Below, one piece after another: positions 9,838 through 21,446 of a stretch of 64,000 nucleotides of DNA. A program made the position numbers and the translations under genes. The notes beneath the pieces are model-generated. The model saw only the letters and a list, made by a program, of their open reading frames with translations, was not told the origin of the DNA and did no database searches. Positions within the stretch are counted from its first letter, which is position 1; each line of letters begins with the position of its first letter. The stretch is from Purshia tridentata (taxonomy: Eukaryota; Streptophyta; Magnoliopsida; Rosales; Rosaceae): positions 1 to 64,000 of the forward strand of contig QANT01006504.1 in assembly GCA_003254885.1 (NCBI GenBank). Direction: 5' to 3'.

Positions 9838-12675
9838 GTGTATTTTGGTTTTGTTTTAGCCATAGTACACTTCAAGAGCTTCAAGAAGTTTACTTTGACC
9901 ATTCTTGAAAACAAAGATGATAGGATAGACGAGGGGACCACTTTGACAGTATGTCCTCCACTGATCGATCCTCGAGCTTTAGATTTTCCTGCCAAAGACA
10001 ATCTACTTCACATGCCGTACTGGTCACATATAGTATCCCGTGAACTAACTAATTTTCGAAAATCATCGATGACAAATAAGAAGCACATCCCAGATGTCTT
10101 GTTGTTGAAGTCTTCACATCATACTCGTAGCAACTTATCAAATCGATTCGTGCTTCTTGGTGATTGTATATGTCGAGGGGACATATGATGGGGACTAGTA
10201 TTTAGAGCCAATGGAGAATTTTCATATATTGAAGGCTACTGAGACTGGCTTGAAGGCGTATTGAGTCGAAATAAAGAATATCTTGTGATTTGTGCCTTTT
10301 GTGAGCATTGGTGCTCTGCTACTAATACTCTTCATACCTCCCAAGGAAAGCTCTCTATTTCGCTCTGGAATTTATACAGGATCGTTGGCTTACCCATTGA
10401 TGGAGATTTTTATGAAGAAGTAGTGCCGAGTGCTGAAGAGTTTATTGGGAAAAACAAAGAAGGAAAACCTTTACTTCCTCCTAGCTATCAACACTTATTC
10501 TTGGCTTATCATCGACTTCGCAGAGAGGTTAAAGGGCGACATGTGGTAAGGATATCTTCCTGGATAGAATATTGGTACAAGGGACCAACAAAGTACTCCA
10601 AACCACCAAGAAAAAACTCACGGAATAAGACCCAAAAGCCTCAAGATGCCAATAATCCGACGGGCCAAATTGTTGAAGCCCGACCCCGCACCCTCGAGGA
10701 AGGAGAAGTATTTAAGAATTTAGCAGTGGTTGACACAGATATAGAATCAACGTATTTGGCTGCTTTTATAGCATGTTGGTTATGCAAGTTCGTTCTTCCT
10801 AAAGGTGATGCTGATCAGATTCAATCTGGAGTTTTGAACATTGCAAGCAAGATGGCACATAATCATTTGTTCAGCTTGGCTGTCCCAGTGCTAGCTAGCA
10901 TATATCACGGACTGAATACCATAGTTGATTCCTCTGAGCTTGGGAATTTCTCGACTACACTTCCATTTCATTTCATCTATGGATGGCTAAGTGAGTACTT
11001 TGATACCCATTTTAGATCTGCATTGTCTGACATGTCTTTTCCTCGTATGACGAGATTCTCTGGAGAGTATTCTGCCAAACGTTTCGAGGTTTCAGAGGCT
11101 CACTCTCTATTTAGTAATTATGGCGGAGCGTCTATAAATCATTTGGCTAGAAGTCCCAAGAAGCGGGTACACCTTGTTGACAAGAAGTCTATTTCCAGCT
11201 TAGACTCAAGCTACATCATAAGCCTTCGATCCAGTTACCTTTCTTTGAGGCAGGATAATGATTGAATTGTCCAACCATACAATCCTCATCGTTTTAGTAG
11301 ACAGTTCAACTTTATTCAGGATGTCCCTGGGCAACCTAAGGATGATGTTCGTTCAGCCTCCTTGGAGATGGTGTACAACAATTGGGCTTCATGTACCAAA
11401 TTCGGTACAGATTCTGAGGTAACTTTACCTGTTGGAAATGAGCTTGAAGAATTTTCAGTAATAAGAGATTATGTCGTTTGGTGGTCAAAAGTGTATCAAT
11501 TCGACTCAACCAAATCGATGAAGATCACAATCGTGAACAAACCTGTCTCTTTTCCAGAGCCTCAACAACACCAAAGAGATCAGCTCCCTCAAGATGTTGA
11601 AGAAAGTTCCAATTCTTCTACGCTTCAGACTCGAAGGTCACCCCTAATTGAAGATCCTTCAATCCAGCTTGTTACTGACTTTGGGGAAAAAAATAATGTA
11701 ATGAATGTGCAAGAAGAACTAGATCAGATCAATCAAAGGAAAGATACTTCCCGAATCTCAAGAGAGTGAGGTGACAGCAGCCATGAAGATAGTGACACAA
11801 ATTTTAAGCGTCGAAAGACATCTTCAGGCCTTGGCCCAACATTTTGTGATCCAAATGCCTCATTCACTCTGGATGATAGTGTCTTTTTAGATGGAGTGCC
11901 TGATGCTTCACGGCCTTTACCATATGATAAGGTACGCAATATTTATTCATTTCAGCTTGTTTCTTCGTTTATAAACATATATTATAGCATGCTCTATTAC
12001 AGGGATTTGCAACGAATGGCTCAATTGGCAACCTTCTATCAGGAGAGCAATTTGTCTCGGTTGGAGCCGAGCATTCGAACATCCCTTCGTCACTAGTAGA
12101 AGAAACAAGAACCTTTGCACAACCGGCGAAGGACTTACATGCCAACTCATCTGGTATAATTCAAAATTTTTTTTTTTTGACAAAATAAGTTTTATATCAT
12201 TGATTGTTTTACAGGTATATCAAAATGACATGCGCCCAACCTTGCAAATCAAATAGTCGCTTCCGACATTTCTTTGAGTGGTTTCAACACAGTTGATGTT
12301 GACAAGATAATTTGGAAGGCCAACTTCCAAGCAGCTTTAACGATATAGGAGAAAATCAAAAGTATCATCCTGAAATCTCCCTTAGAGCGACTTTCGCATT
12401 TCAAGGTGGAGATAGATAGATTTATTGCTACTATTAACAATTTCGGAGTAGATCCTTCATCTCTTATGGTCAAGATTGAAAACATTATGATAGATGCATC
12501 TACGTACAATTCTACATGGTTTTCTCATTCCGAGAAGGTGACTCCTGAGGTGCATAGCCAACATTTAGCTGACATTGAGTCTTGTCTTTCGAACGCTTTA
12601 GTCCTTCAGCAAAAAGAGGCGCAAAATCGTGAGTCAATATGTGACTCTCTAAACTCTGCTAAGTCATGCCAATAG
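9838..12675 (+). pseudogene. Antisense plant-mobile-domain gene carried by element B
   Basis: This gene-like region lies on the strand opposite to gag-pol, between the 3' subrepeats and integrase. The best part is an open stretch at 10261-11265 (about 334 residues), with a Trp/Tyr-rich N-terminal half (LSISLWNLYRIVGLPIDGDF, LFLAYHRLRREV) and a C-terminal half containing AAFIACWLCKFVLPKGDAD and FHFIYGWLSEYF. These patterns resemble the plant mobile domain (aminotransferase-like family). Upstream (9838-10188) and downstream (11362-12675) stretches keep the same style; the last one is Ser/Gln/Glu-rich and may be helical. Extra antisense ORFs of this sort are known in Tat elements. Some gaps between stretches have GT and AG borders, so part of the segmentation may be intronic. 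Function in the element is unknown. The copy looks partly decayed. Confidence 0.6.
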
Positions 12676-13190
12676 GAGCTGAAAAGGGAACAAGTGCAAC
12701 TGGAGGAACAAATCAATAAACCCAACAGCTGCCTCTTGGAGAGTGATGCACAACTTTTGCAGATCGGGAAGAGGTGGCCCGTTTAGAGAAAGAGAAGTTG
12801 ATTATCACTGAAGCTCCTGTGTTGACTTCTTCAGATATTGAGGCTTTGAAGACACTGTAGAATTCACTTGAGCGTCAACAAAATGACAACAAGAACTTCA
12901 AACTATATTGATTCTTCCTTTTTTTTGAATGTACTTTATGCATTTATGTATTGTAATAAAGTCAACGTTTACTAGTTGAACCTTATAATAAGATGAAGCG
13001 TTCCTTTTACCTTAATGAGCAAAATTTTTTTTTTTTATATGCGACTGAACTTGGACTTAGTTGTTCCAAGCTGCCTATGTACCATCCTTTCTAAAAGGGA
13101 TCAAGTCATAACGTAGTTCAAAAGATCTTTTTTTTTTTGTTGCCGTATGCAGTTTAAGCTCATGCGGGCTAAGAGCAGTGCTGGTACTTT
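12676..13190. other. Spacer between antisense gene and integrase in element B
   Basis: The first part, to about 12900, still has coding-like Glu/Gln-rich sequence on the plus strand in line with the antisense gene. The remainder is AT-rich, with T runs near 13025 and 13130, and probably holds the 3' ends of the converging transcripts. No separate gene is supported. Confidence 0.4.
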
Positions 13191-14290
13191 TCAAGCATAG
13201 TAACGTTTCAAGAACTTGCCATTGATTGGCCCAACCCTTAGTCCATCTTCAGCCACAATTTTGTATGCTCCGTTTGTGTATACTTCGCTCACTACATAAG
13301 GTCCATCCCACTTTGCAATAAACTTGCTTCCCGTCTTGTGTGTAGTAACAATGGGCCTCCGTACAGCAAGTACCAAGTCTCCAACTTGAAAGGATCGAGG
13401 TCGAACTCTCTTGTTGAAGGCATTTGAGAGTCGAGCTTGATAACATTCTAAGCGTTGTTGAGCTTCAAGTCTTTTTTCGTCTAAAGCTTCCAACTCTTGA
13501 AGACGTAATTTGGCATTTTCCTCATCTGTTAATTCTTCCTGTATGGCAATCCTTAAAGAGGGAATTTGACGCTCTAGTGGCAGGATAGCTTCCACACCAT
13601 ACACAAGGGAGTAAGGAGTTGACTGGGTAGGTGTTCGATATGTTGTTCGATAAGCCCATAGTGCAGGACCTATTTTCTCATGCCAGTCCCTCTTTGATCT
13701 GCCCAAAACCTTTTTCAATAGATTGTAGAAAGTCTTGTTGAATGCTTCAGCTAACCCATTGGCCGCTGGATTATACATGGAGGAATTTGTATTGTTTGAT
13801 GCCAAACTCCTCACAAAACTTAGTCATCAGCTGATTGCTAAAGTTCCTTCCATTATCAGTGATGATAAATCGCGGTACGCCATACCAATAGATGATATGC
13901 TCTTTAATACACTTCACAACGGTCTTTGCTTCTACCTTTTTGCAGGGTATAGCTTCTGCCCATTTCGAGAAGTAGTCCGTTGCTGCCAGAATGTATGCAT
14001 CCCTAGTCGAAGACATGGGAGATATTGAACCAACTACATCAAATCCCTATGCATCGAAAGGCCAAGAGGCAACTGTAGGATGTAACGGCTCAGGAGGTTG
14101 ATGTATGAAGTTAGCGTGGAACTGACAAGCTTGACATTTTTTGGCAAAATCAATGCAATCTTTGGTCATGGTCGGCCAATAATAGCCCATCCTCTTTATT
14201 TGAAAATGGAGTTTAGGACCTGACTGGTGAGCGCCACATACACCTGAATGTGCCTGTTCTACTGCCTGCAGTGCTTCCTCCTCTCCTAAA
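13191..14290 (-). pseudogene. Integrase of Tat element B
   Basis: Integrase inserts the cDNA copy into host DNA. The N-terminal zinc-binding part lies at about 14120-14290 (HSGVCGAHQSGPKLHF, CQACQFHANF). The catalytic core is recognisable at about 13771-14016 (ATDYFSKWAEAIP, TDNGRNFSNQLMTKF). The C-terminal part is at about 13191-13780 (NPAANGLAEAFNKTFYNLL, KWDGPYVVSEVYTNGAYKI). The order and motifs are typical of Tat-lineage Gypsy integrase. The region is treated as a fossil. The antisense gene follows it on the other strand. Confidence 0.85.
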
Positions 14291-15411
14291 CACCTAAGGA
14301 GTACCCCTTCGAAGGAACGACGATAGAGTGTTTCTTTGTAGTAGATGAATCGCGGTGCTCGACATCGTATTTCTGTCCTATGTCTTGAATCCTCAGGGAG
14401 CTTTCCATGCTTCAAGTAGTCGATCAAAGGTTGACGCCAGTCCTCAATATCAATGGGGAAAACTAAAACAATATTGACTTTGTCTTGTCGCAGTCTTGTT
14501 ACTAGTGGTACAACCCCTCGTTGGCAAATGGGGAGGTTTATAACTTCCTCTTCAAACAATGCTAAAGTGGTGGCTAAATTGGCCAAAGCATCTGCTATTT
14601 GATTTTCTTTCCTTGGCACAAGCATCAATGTGACTACTTCAAATTCCTGAAGCAATCGTGTTGCCAATTGGAAATATGGGATTATGTCTTCTTTCCTCAC
14701 CTCGTAATGTGTTAAAAGCTGATTAATCACCAACTTGGAATCTCCATATACTTCTAAAGTTGAAATTTTCATTTCAGCTCCCATTTGCAAACCAATAATC
14801 AAAGCTTGGTATTCAGCCATGTTGTTAGAGCAACGTTCACTGAGGTGGAATGAGTACGGTAATATTTGTTTCTGTGGTGACACGAAAACCACACCAGCTC
14901 TAGCACTCTCTGCACGAGCGGACCCATCAAAGAACATCGTCCAAGCTTCAGGGATGTCTATATAGAAAACCTCTTCATCAGGTAGATCATCCAAAATCTC
15001 CAAATCAGCTGGAATTGGATGGTCGGCTAAAAAATCTGCTACAGCTTGACCCTTAATTGCCTTTGCTGGAATGTAAACGATTTCATATTGATTGAGAAGC
15101 AATGCCCATTTCGCCAATCGTCCTGTCAAGACTGGTTTTGACATAACGTATTTTATTGGGTCAGCTCGTGCCACCAAGTGGATAGTGAATGCTTGCATGT
15201 AATGTCTAAGCTTCTGAATTGAGAAGATAAGTGCAAGACATGTCTTTTCTATTGGAGTGTAATTCAACTCAGGGCCGGTGAGTGTTCGACTTAAATAGTA
15301 CAGTGCTGGTTCTTTTCCTGACTCATTTTCTTGTGCCAAAAGTGCCCCTACAGACCTTTCTTGGGCAGCAATATAAAGTAGGAGTGGCATACCAGCTACA
15401 GGGGCACCCAA
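14291..15411 (-). pseudogene. RNase H and archaeal-type RNase H of element B
   Basis: A long open stretch with two RNase H modules. The first, at about 15020-15411, is the usual Gypsy domain after reverse transcriptase (YYLSRTLTGPELNYTPIEK, LAKWALLLNQYEIVYIPAK). The second, at about 14570-14945, is an archaeal-type RNase H (WTMFFDGSARAESARAGVVF, NNMAEYQALIIGLQMG, VYGDSKLVINQL, NQIADALANLA). Having both is a diagnostic feature of the Tat lineage. RNase H removes the RNA strand of the RNA-DNA hybrid during replication. The stretch runs on into the integrase zinc region. Confidence 0.9.
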
Positions 15412-15445
15412 AATTGGTGGGCTTGATAAGTACCTCTTTATGCTT

Positions 15446-16308
15446 TCAAAGGCATTTTTGACAAGCTTCGTCCCATACGAATGGAATGTCCTTCTTCATG
15501 AGTCGGCTAAAAGGTTGGCAACGCCCTGCCAAATTCGAGATGAACCGCCTGATAAAAGCAAGTCGACCTTGCAAACTCTTTAGCTCATGCAGGCTCCTTG
15601 GTGTTGGCATGTTCTGGATAGCTTTGATCTTTGATTGATCCACCTTAATGCCACGATGTTTGACAATGAAACCAAGAAATTTTCCTGATGAGACACCGAA
15701 GGCACATTTCAGTGGATTCATTTTGAGCTGATATTTTCGTAATCTATCAAATACTCTACGTAAGTCTTGCAAGTGATCTTTTCTTTTTTTAGATTTGACC
15801 ACCAAATCATCAATGTAACACTCAACATTTTTATGAAGCATGTCGTCAAAGATCTTCTGCATGGCACATTGGTAAGTAGCTCCTGCATTTTTTAGTCCAA
15901 ATGGCATTACCTTGTAACAGTATATACCTTTCGGAGTATGAAATGCTGTTAGCTCTTCATCTTCGAGTGCCATCCTTATTTGATTGTAACCAGACGAACC
16001 ATCCATAAAGGACAAAGCTTCATGTCCCATTGTTGCATCGACCATAAGCTCATTCAAGCCTCATTCAAGTCCCGGAAATCGACATAAACTCGAAGTTGCC
16101 CGTTCTTTTTCTTCACTGGGACAATGTTCGCAATCCATTTTGGGTATTGGACTTCCCTTATAAAACCTGCTGCTTTCAATTGGTCAACCTCAACCTTAAT
16201 TTGGGTAAGAAGCTCTATGCGGAAGCGATGTTGAGTCTGCTTGATTGGGTGTGTACCGGTTCGAATTGCAAGGCGATGCACTGCAACCTTTGGATCAAGG
16301 CCTGGCAT
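15446..16308 (-). pseudogene. Reverse transcriptase of element B
   Basis: RNA-dependent DNA polymerase domain of a Gypsy element. Visible motifs are VKKKNGQLRVYVDFRDLNEA near 16060-16120, MDGSSGYNQIRMA near 15970-16003, MPFGLKNAGATYQ near 15865-15910, and the catalytic-loop motif YIDDLVV near 15800-15817. KFLGFIVKHRGIKVDQSKIK and ALSFMDG follow the family pattern. It lies between the protease linker and the RNase H pair, in the standard Gypsy order. Confidence 0.9.
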
Positions 16309-17531
16309 TTCTTTGTATGTCCAGGCGAAGACATCCTTCTACTCAATGAGTAATTCATGATATTTCTTTTCTTCATCATTACCTAACAATGCACTAACAA
16401 AGATTGGTTTTGGCTATTCATTAGTGCGTAAGTTAAGTTCCCTTAATTCGTCCACAGTGGCTTGCCCCCCTTCTTCAAATACTGATAGAGCTTCTTCAAC
16501 TTCACCCTCAGAAGGCTCTTGTTCATCTGCTTCCTCTATTGTGATGTGAAATGCAGCTTCAATTTCTTCCTCTTTTTCATTGTCTTCCTCACAACGAACT
16601 TTAGACTGACTTGTAAATACAATTGTACGCTGCTTTGCTCTAAGATAACTATCTGAACTCACTTCCAAAATTGACTAACGTCACATACGTGAAGGGATAA
16701 GACTTCGGAATTCTCTATCCTCTATTGGCTTGTCGGTTCTTTTCCTTTTAAACACCCTATCATTCGTATCTTCATAAGGCTTACTTGAGGCTTTAATCCT
16801 TTCAAACACGGATTTTCTTGCAACAGATGGTGAGTCCTTGTCTAACCGCTCAAGAATAATCAGCCTGTTAAATACTGAAGCTCGCTCAATTGACACATTA
16901 GCATCACTTGACGTTGGCTTGCCAATGCGACCAAACACGGAAGCTTTTGGTATTCCAAAATTGATCCGGTCAAACACCGAGGCTCGCAAAGTTGTGTGGA
17001 CCCTGTCTAACGATGAGGTTCGAGGAATTGGTCTCGGATCCTCACTTTTGCCCTCTTCTATCACCTCTACACTAATGTGCATCGCATTTATCTTCTTTTC
17101 TTTTCCTCGGGCGGAGATTCTAATAGGTTTCTCTGGCGTAAAACCCAATCCTATTTTAGCTGGCTCAATTGCATATCCCTTCTGCTTAAACTTCCTTTGA
17201 GTTTCATTGAGACCATGTATTTCTTCTGTGGCTTCAGTATCAAGTTCTCCAAATGCTGACGAAGCGGCAAAGTCATACCCAGCTTTTGATAGCAACTTAT
17301 AAGCATTAGGGTCAAAACCCTTAGTTCTTTCAGTCGGAAGGGTCCCAAGCTCAATCAAATCTTGTGACGGTCTAACAAATCCTCCTAATGGTTGTTTTTG
17401 AGGAGCTGAGTCACTCAATTTTGGAAGGGGAATAATCGACTCTTCTTTCATGACCTTAAGGTCCGCCTTCCCTAGCTTCTAAATCAGTTTTTCTCGCTTC
17501 CTTCCACGAACGGCGATTGTCCTTCCTTTCG
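16309..17531 (-). pseudogene. Protease-RT linker of element B with SVF-R repeats
   Basis: Charged linker region of the Tat polyprotein between protease and reverse transcriptase. The part at 16681-17451 starts MKEESIIPLPKLSDSAPQK and carries a short motif repeated four times, RASVFDRI, KASVFGRI, RASVFNRL and RKSVFERI, spaced by roughly 15-30 residues. The part at 16414-16668 is strongly acidic (Glu-rich). Similar repeated SVF-R motifs occur in other Tat polyproteins as far as I recall; their role is not known to me. Confidence 0.6.
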
Positions 17532-18761
17532 TTAAGACTTAGGAATGTATCGAAGAATTGGAGTTGGGCGCATGTCAGACTCTAGCGAGGATGACCCACT
17601 TCCTTCGAATAAGCCATTCTTTGATAATTCTGCAAAATCAATTTTTGTTTGTACCATCTTGTCTTTCCTTTCTTCCTTTAAGTTTGCCTTTTCTGTGGAC
17701 AAAATTTCTGTTAGGACAACCTCATCCGTTGAGTTATCATTTGTGTAGAATTTTGCATCAACGAAATGGGACTCCGCTTCAGTGAATGGCTTCGTATCAC
17801 CTGCCACCTTTTTTATCGTGTCCCGATAAAATTGGAAACACTGATGGAGAGTTGAAGGCATAACCCCATTTTCATGGACCCATGGTCGTCCCAGTAACAG
17901 GTTATACAAAGTCTTTGAGTTAATCACATGGATCAAACCCTGTGACTTCAGTTCACTAATGTCAAGTTCCAATCTTATCATGCCCATGGCTCTCTGCCCT
18001 CCTTGATTAAAACCTTGAATCATGAGGCGACTTCGAGACAATTCTTCGACTGTAATGCCCAATTGTTTCATTGTTGACTTGGGCATTATATTCACAGCAG
18101 AGCCTCCGTCAATAAGCATACGATTAACCTTTTGGCCTCGTAAGTAACCAGAAACAAAGAGAGGTCGGTTGTGTGGTTTAGAACCCAACTGAAGATCTTC
18201 ATTAGTAAATTTGATGGTTGCACAACACGTGACGCATTGACACATCCCAAGTTCCATCCTTCCCACATCCTCGAGTTCACTAAAGTAAAAGCTGGGCTCT
18301 ATCAGAACTTGAACCAATGCTTTTCTCACCTCTTCTGAGAGTTGTAAAATTTTTTGATTATCAAAACCTTTTGATAGGTCCTTTAGCTGGGACAATACAT
18401 CCTGCTTTTTGGGAACTTCATTACTAGCAACAATACACTCCTCTGCTTTTAAGGGTTCATCGCTTTCAACCTCGTAATGGGTTGTCATGTAGACAGTCTC
18501 CACCAGCTCGTTCTCGAAAAAACCCTTGGGAAAATAGTCTGCTAATGTGATAGCAGTGTATGGCTTCTTCCCTGAGAGTCTGTTCACCCTACTAATATTT
18601 CTCATTTTTGTCAACTTCTTTCCACCTTTCTTTCTAAAGCTTTGACGAATATGTCTTTGTGATTGTTCTTCTTTTAGTCGCTCAATCTGTGGATATGACA
18701 TCTGTGCTCGACGATGTTTCCTTCGTGTTACTAGAGTCCATCCCTCATCGTCTTCAGCCAA
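17532..18761 (-). pseudogene. Protease region of element B
   Basis: An open stretch of about 409 residues that begins right at the end of gag (MAEDDEGWTLVTRRKHRRAQ). Retroviral-type aspartic protease is recognised at about residues 195-290 by SGYLRGQKVNRMLIDGGSAV with NIMPKSTMKQLGI, and by NLLLGRPWVHENGVMPSTLH. The protease cleaves the polyprotein. Gag and pol sit end to end here, separated by a stop, which is a usual arrangement in Tat elements. Confidence 0.8.
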
Positions 18762-20366
18762 CTATTCATTGTGGGGGTTGACGTTATACTGGAGGCTTGC
18801 TTCAAAAATCTTCTTTTTGGACTCAAGTTGAACTTTCTTGGCAACTGCCTTCACTGGTCTAAACAAAGGAGTTAACGGTGAAGTAGGTAATAGCACTGGA
18901 TCGAGGGATCCAAACACCACGGTTGCATGGTTTGCTTCTACCACTTTCTCGATGTCTAACTGAATCCTACCCTGTTTGACAAGATTCATGATCACCTCTT
19001 TCAGCACGAAACACTTCTCCACTAGATGGCTGACTATTTGATGGTACTTGCAGTATTTCAGATCATTGACTCGATTCATTTCTTCGAGCCTCTTACATTC
19101 AGGCAACTCAATTACTTTTTTCTTGAGTAGATCCTCCAACATGCCAGCTACATCAGAATCAGGGAAAGGATATTTCTTTTCCTCCAACTCTTTCAAAGTA
19201 CGTCTTCGTCTTTCTTGATCTAGAGTTGGCTCAATTCTTTTGACTTCTTTTTTCATAACGCTCATTGATATTTTGACAGGAGCTGTATTGATTGACACCA
19301 CTTCCTTGGTAGCATTCTTTATGGACTTGTCTTTATCCATCTTGCGGCCAAACACCTTTTCTTTTTGATAATCTCCAACATGCTCCTTCTTACTACCATG
19401 ACTGGCTATGCTTAACTCCATATCGTGCACTCGAGTTGCTAATTCCTCAAACGTTCTGGGTTTGATCCCTTGCAAAATATACAACAAATCCCAATGCATA
19501 CCTTGTATGCACATCTCCACCACCGACATTTCAGAAAGCCTATCCTTGCAGTCAAGGCTTAATGAGCGCCAACGGTTGATATAATCAACAGCCAGCTCCT
19601 CCTTCCATTTCTTTGTATTGGTGAGTTCTATCATACTTACTATACGGCGTGTACTGTAAAAGCTATTGAGGAACTCTCGCTCCATTTGTTCCCAACTACT
19701 TATGGATTCGGGCTCTAAGTAAGTATACCAATCAAATGCATTCCCCTTAAGGGAATGTACAAACTGCTTCACGAGGTGATCGCCGTCTGTCCCAGCATTG
19801 TTGCAAGTTTCGACAAAGTGAGCAACGTGTTGCTTTGGGTTACCTTTTCCGTCAAACTGTTGAAACTTAGGTGGTTGGTATGCTGTCGGCATCCTTAAAC
19901 TATCAATCCTCTTAATATACGGTTTAGAATACATGAGGGATTCATGTGAAGGGCAACCATATTGAGCTCTGATGGTATTTGCAATCATGTCCTGAAGTTG
20001 TTGAACAGATAATGAACCAATCAAGTCATACTTCGCCTTAGATTTCTGCTTATACGAAGATTCTGGATGCGGTATGAATTCAAGCTCCTCAAATGTCTCA
20101 TTCAATTTCTTCTTCTTGTCTAAGACTTCGAAGTTGGACTCTTCAAGCGTCTCTTTTTGTTTGTCTTTCTGATTTGATCCCTCAGCATTTTGGAGTTCCA
20201 ACTTGCTCATCAACGAAGCGATTTGCATATCTTTGTCTTCAACAGTCTTTGTCAGCTTAGATATAGCTTGGGTCATTTGGGCCAGTTGCTCTTCAAGAGT
20301 GAGGGTCCCCGTTGTGAACACTTGCATGGTGACCGTACGGGACGAGTCAGAAGTTTCTGATGACAT
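18762..20366 (-). CDS. Gag of Tat element B
   Basis: Uninterrupted 534-residue frame starting [20 protein letters not shown]. It has an N-terminal coiled-coil-like stretch (residues about 25-65), then the capsid-type Retrotrans_gag region at about 165-345 ([60 protein letters not shown]). A knuckle-like [19 protein letters not shown] follows near residues 445-465, as in Ogre/Tat gag. Gag packages the element RNA in particles. It lies just inside the 5' LTR and leader and directly before the protease frame. Confidence 0.85.
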   Translation of the reverse strand: MSSETSDSSRTVTMQVFTTGTLTLEEQLAQMTQAISKLTKTVEDKDMQIASLMSKLELQNAEGSNQKDKQKETLEESNFEVLDKKKKLNETFEELEFIPHPESSYKQKSKAKYDLIGSLSVQQLQDMIANTIRAQYGCPSHESLMYSKPYIKRIDSLRMPTAYQPPKFQQFDGKGNPKQHVAHFVETCNNAGTDGDHLVKQFVHSLKGNAFDWYTYLEPESISSWEQMEREFLNSFYSTRRIVSMIELTNTKKWKEELAVDYINRWRSLSLDCKDRLSEMSVVEMCIQGMHWDLLYILQGIKPRTFEELATRVHDMELSIASHGSKKEHVGDYQKEKVFGRKMDKDKSIKNATKEVVSINTAPVKISMSVMKKEVKRIEPTLDQERRRRTLKELEEKKYPFPDSDVAGMLEDLLKKKVIELPECKRLEEMNRVNDLKYCKYHQIVSHLVEKCFVLKEVIMNLVKQGRIQLDIEKVVEANHATVVFGSLDPVLLPTSPLTPLFRPVKAVAKKVQLESKKKIFEASLQYNVNPHNE

Positions 20367-20794
20367 CTTTGGAATCTTCTCATCTTGTCCATCTGGTGGT
20401 GATCCCTTATAGGAGGCAGTGCTAGAATAAGAATCACCATCCGAATCCGGTGATGGTGCTCAACTCCTTGACTCTTTGGAGTTTGACGAGCACCTTTTTG
20501 TATGCCTAGGGTCACGATCATTTGCCCCTAGTGAGGCCAAGGTGATGATTGGCTTGTATTTTGGGAGAACGTCGCATTTCTTTGTCGGACATGCCCCGAG
20601 GACTGGCACCTGAGTTGAAGCCAGGGCCTTCGTCCTGCTTCGGGTGAGAGGACCACTGGAGTCACTACTTGTTGAAGAAAAAGTGGTAGTTCTTTTCTTC
20701 CTATTGACAGGAGCAGCTTGGATAATTTTCAACGGCATTTTTGTTGACAATTGGTACTTGAGTTTTTTGAGAAAGAGATGAGAGGCAGAGACTA
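20367..20794 (-). other. 5' leader of element B with a short upstream frame
   Basis: Untranslated leader between PBS and gag on the minus strand. An open frame of 96 codons at 20460-20750 (MSTKMPLKIIQAAPVNRKKR) is basic and Ser/Thr-rich with no domain I recognise. It may be an upstream extra frame or an N-terminal extension relic. Low confidence that it is translated. Confidence 0.4.
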
Positions 20795-20811
20795 TCCCAT
20801 CGGGCGTGCCA
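20795..20811 (-). promoter_or_regulatory. Primer-binding site of element B
   Basis: The minus strand reads TGGCACGCCCGATGGGA a few bases downstream of the 5' LTR, the expected place for a site complementary to a tRNA 3' end. I cannot assign the tRNA with confidence. It differs from the Athila PBS in this window. Confidence 0.65.
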
Positions 20812-20815
20812 AATT

Positions 20816-21441
20816 TGTAAACACTTTTCCTGCAAAATTAAAAGAACAAGAACACGTGTAAAAAATAAATGATTTGTATTTATGATTGAGGGTTAGGGTT
20901 ACAATCTCTGCTTGAATTTGCCTCTGATTCGATCTCCAAGACTTGAGTTTTGATTCAAGGGTGATAAGCACTTGATCTTTAATCGGATGGAATGTTGAGA
21001 GAACCGGCTCTTGAACAAGGCTTGATGGTCTTCTCACAAATCTGATGAAGTGTGTGTGTGGAGATAACTTCTGAGTCTTCTGGGAATTTTGCTCTTGGCC
21101 CCTCCAAAAGCCCCTCCTCTTCTTTCTCTTGTGAAGCTTTATATTTATAGGAGTTGTAAACTCTTGATTGACCTTGATTTGGGCCTTTGATCTGAGCCCA
21201 TTTAATCTTAAATCAGCCCAATAATGTTTAATCTCCATGATTCAGAAATTATCAAATCAATTGGACTAATTTAGACCAAGGCCCACTGAATTTTGTCATG
21301 TATTATGTCCGGGTCCATTTCAGGGAATAATCATACGCCATATAATTTATGTAAGCTAGATTTTGACCGGTCAAAATTTAATTTAATGACTACTCATTAA
21401 TTATAAGTGATTTTTTTATCACTAAAATTAATGTGCCTACA
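20816..21441 (-). repeat. 5' LTR of Tat element B
   Basis: 626 bp with tips TGTAAACA and TGCCTACA in window orientation, followed by GGATG (21442-21446), the right copy of the target duplication. The partner LTR is 7109-7761. On the minus strand a TATA-like TATAAATA lies at 21142-21149, before a short AG-rich leader. Confidence 0.93.
21142..21149 (-). promoter_or_regulatory. TATA box in 5' LTR of element B
   Basis: TATAAATA on the minus strand, with the same box at the equivalent place in the other LTR (around 7434-7441). Downstream is a purine-rich stretch leading to the transcript start. Called from motif and position. Confidence 0.55.
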
Positions 21442-21446
21442 GGATG

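Larger units (their letters stand above)
7109..21441 (-). mobile_element. Tat-lineage Gypsy element B, both LTRs present
   Basis: A 14.3 kb fossil LTR retrotransposon on the minus strand, nested in Athila A's gag. It has two LTRs (7109-7761 and 20816-21441), flanking 5 bp duplications GGATG (7104-7108 and 21442-21446), a PBS (20795-20811) and a polypurine tract (7762-7776). Minus-strand coding regions run gag, protease, linker, reverse transcriptase, RNase H, a second archaeal-type RNase H and integrase. An antisense gene on the plus strand (9838-12675) lies between integrase and the 3' LTR. The second RNase H and the long 3' region are marks of the Tat/Ogre lineage. It is structurally complete, with roughly half a dozen breaks across pol. 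By eye the LTRs differ at about 15 of 626 aligned bases plus one 27 bp indel, about 2.4%, so insertion was probably one to a few million years ago depending on the rate assumed. Confidence 0.9.
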
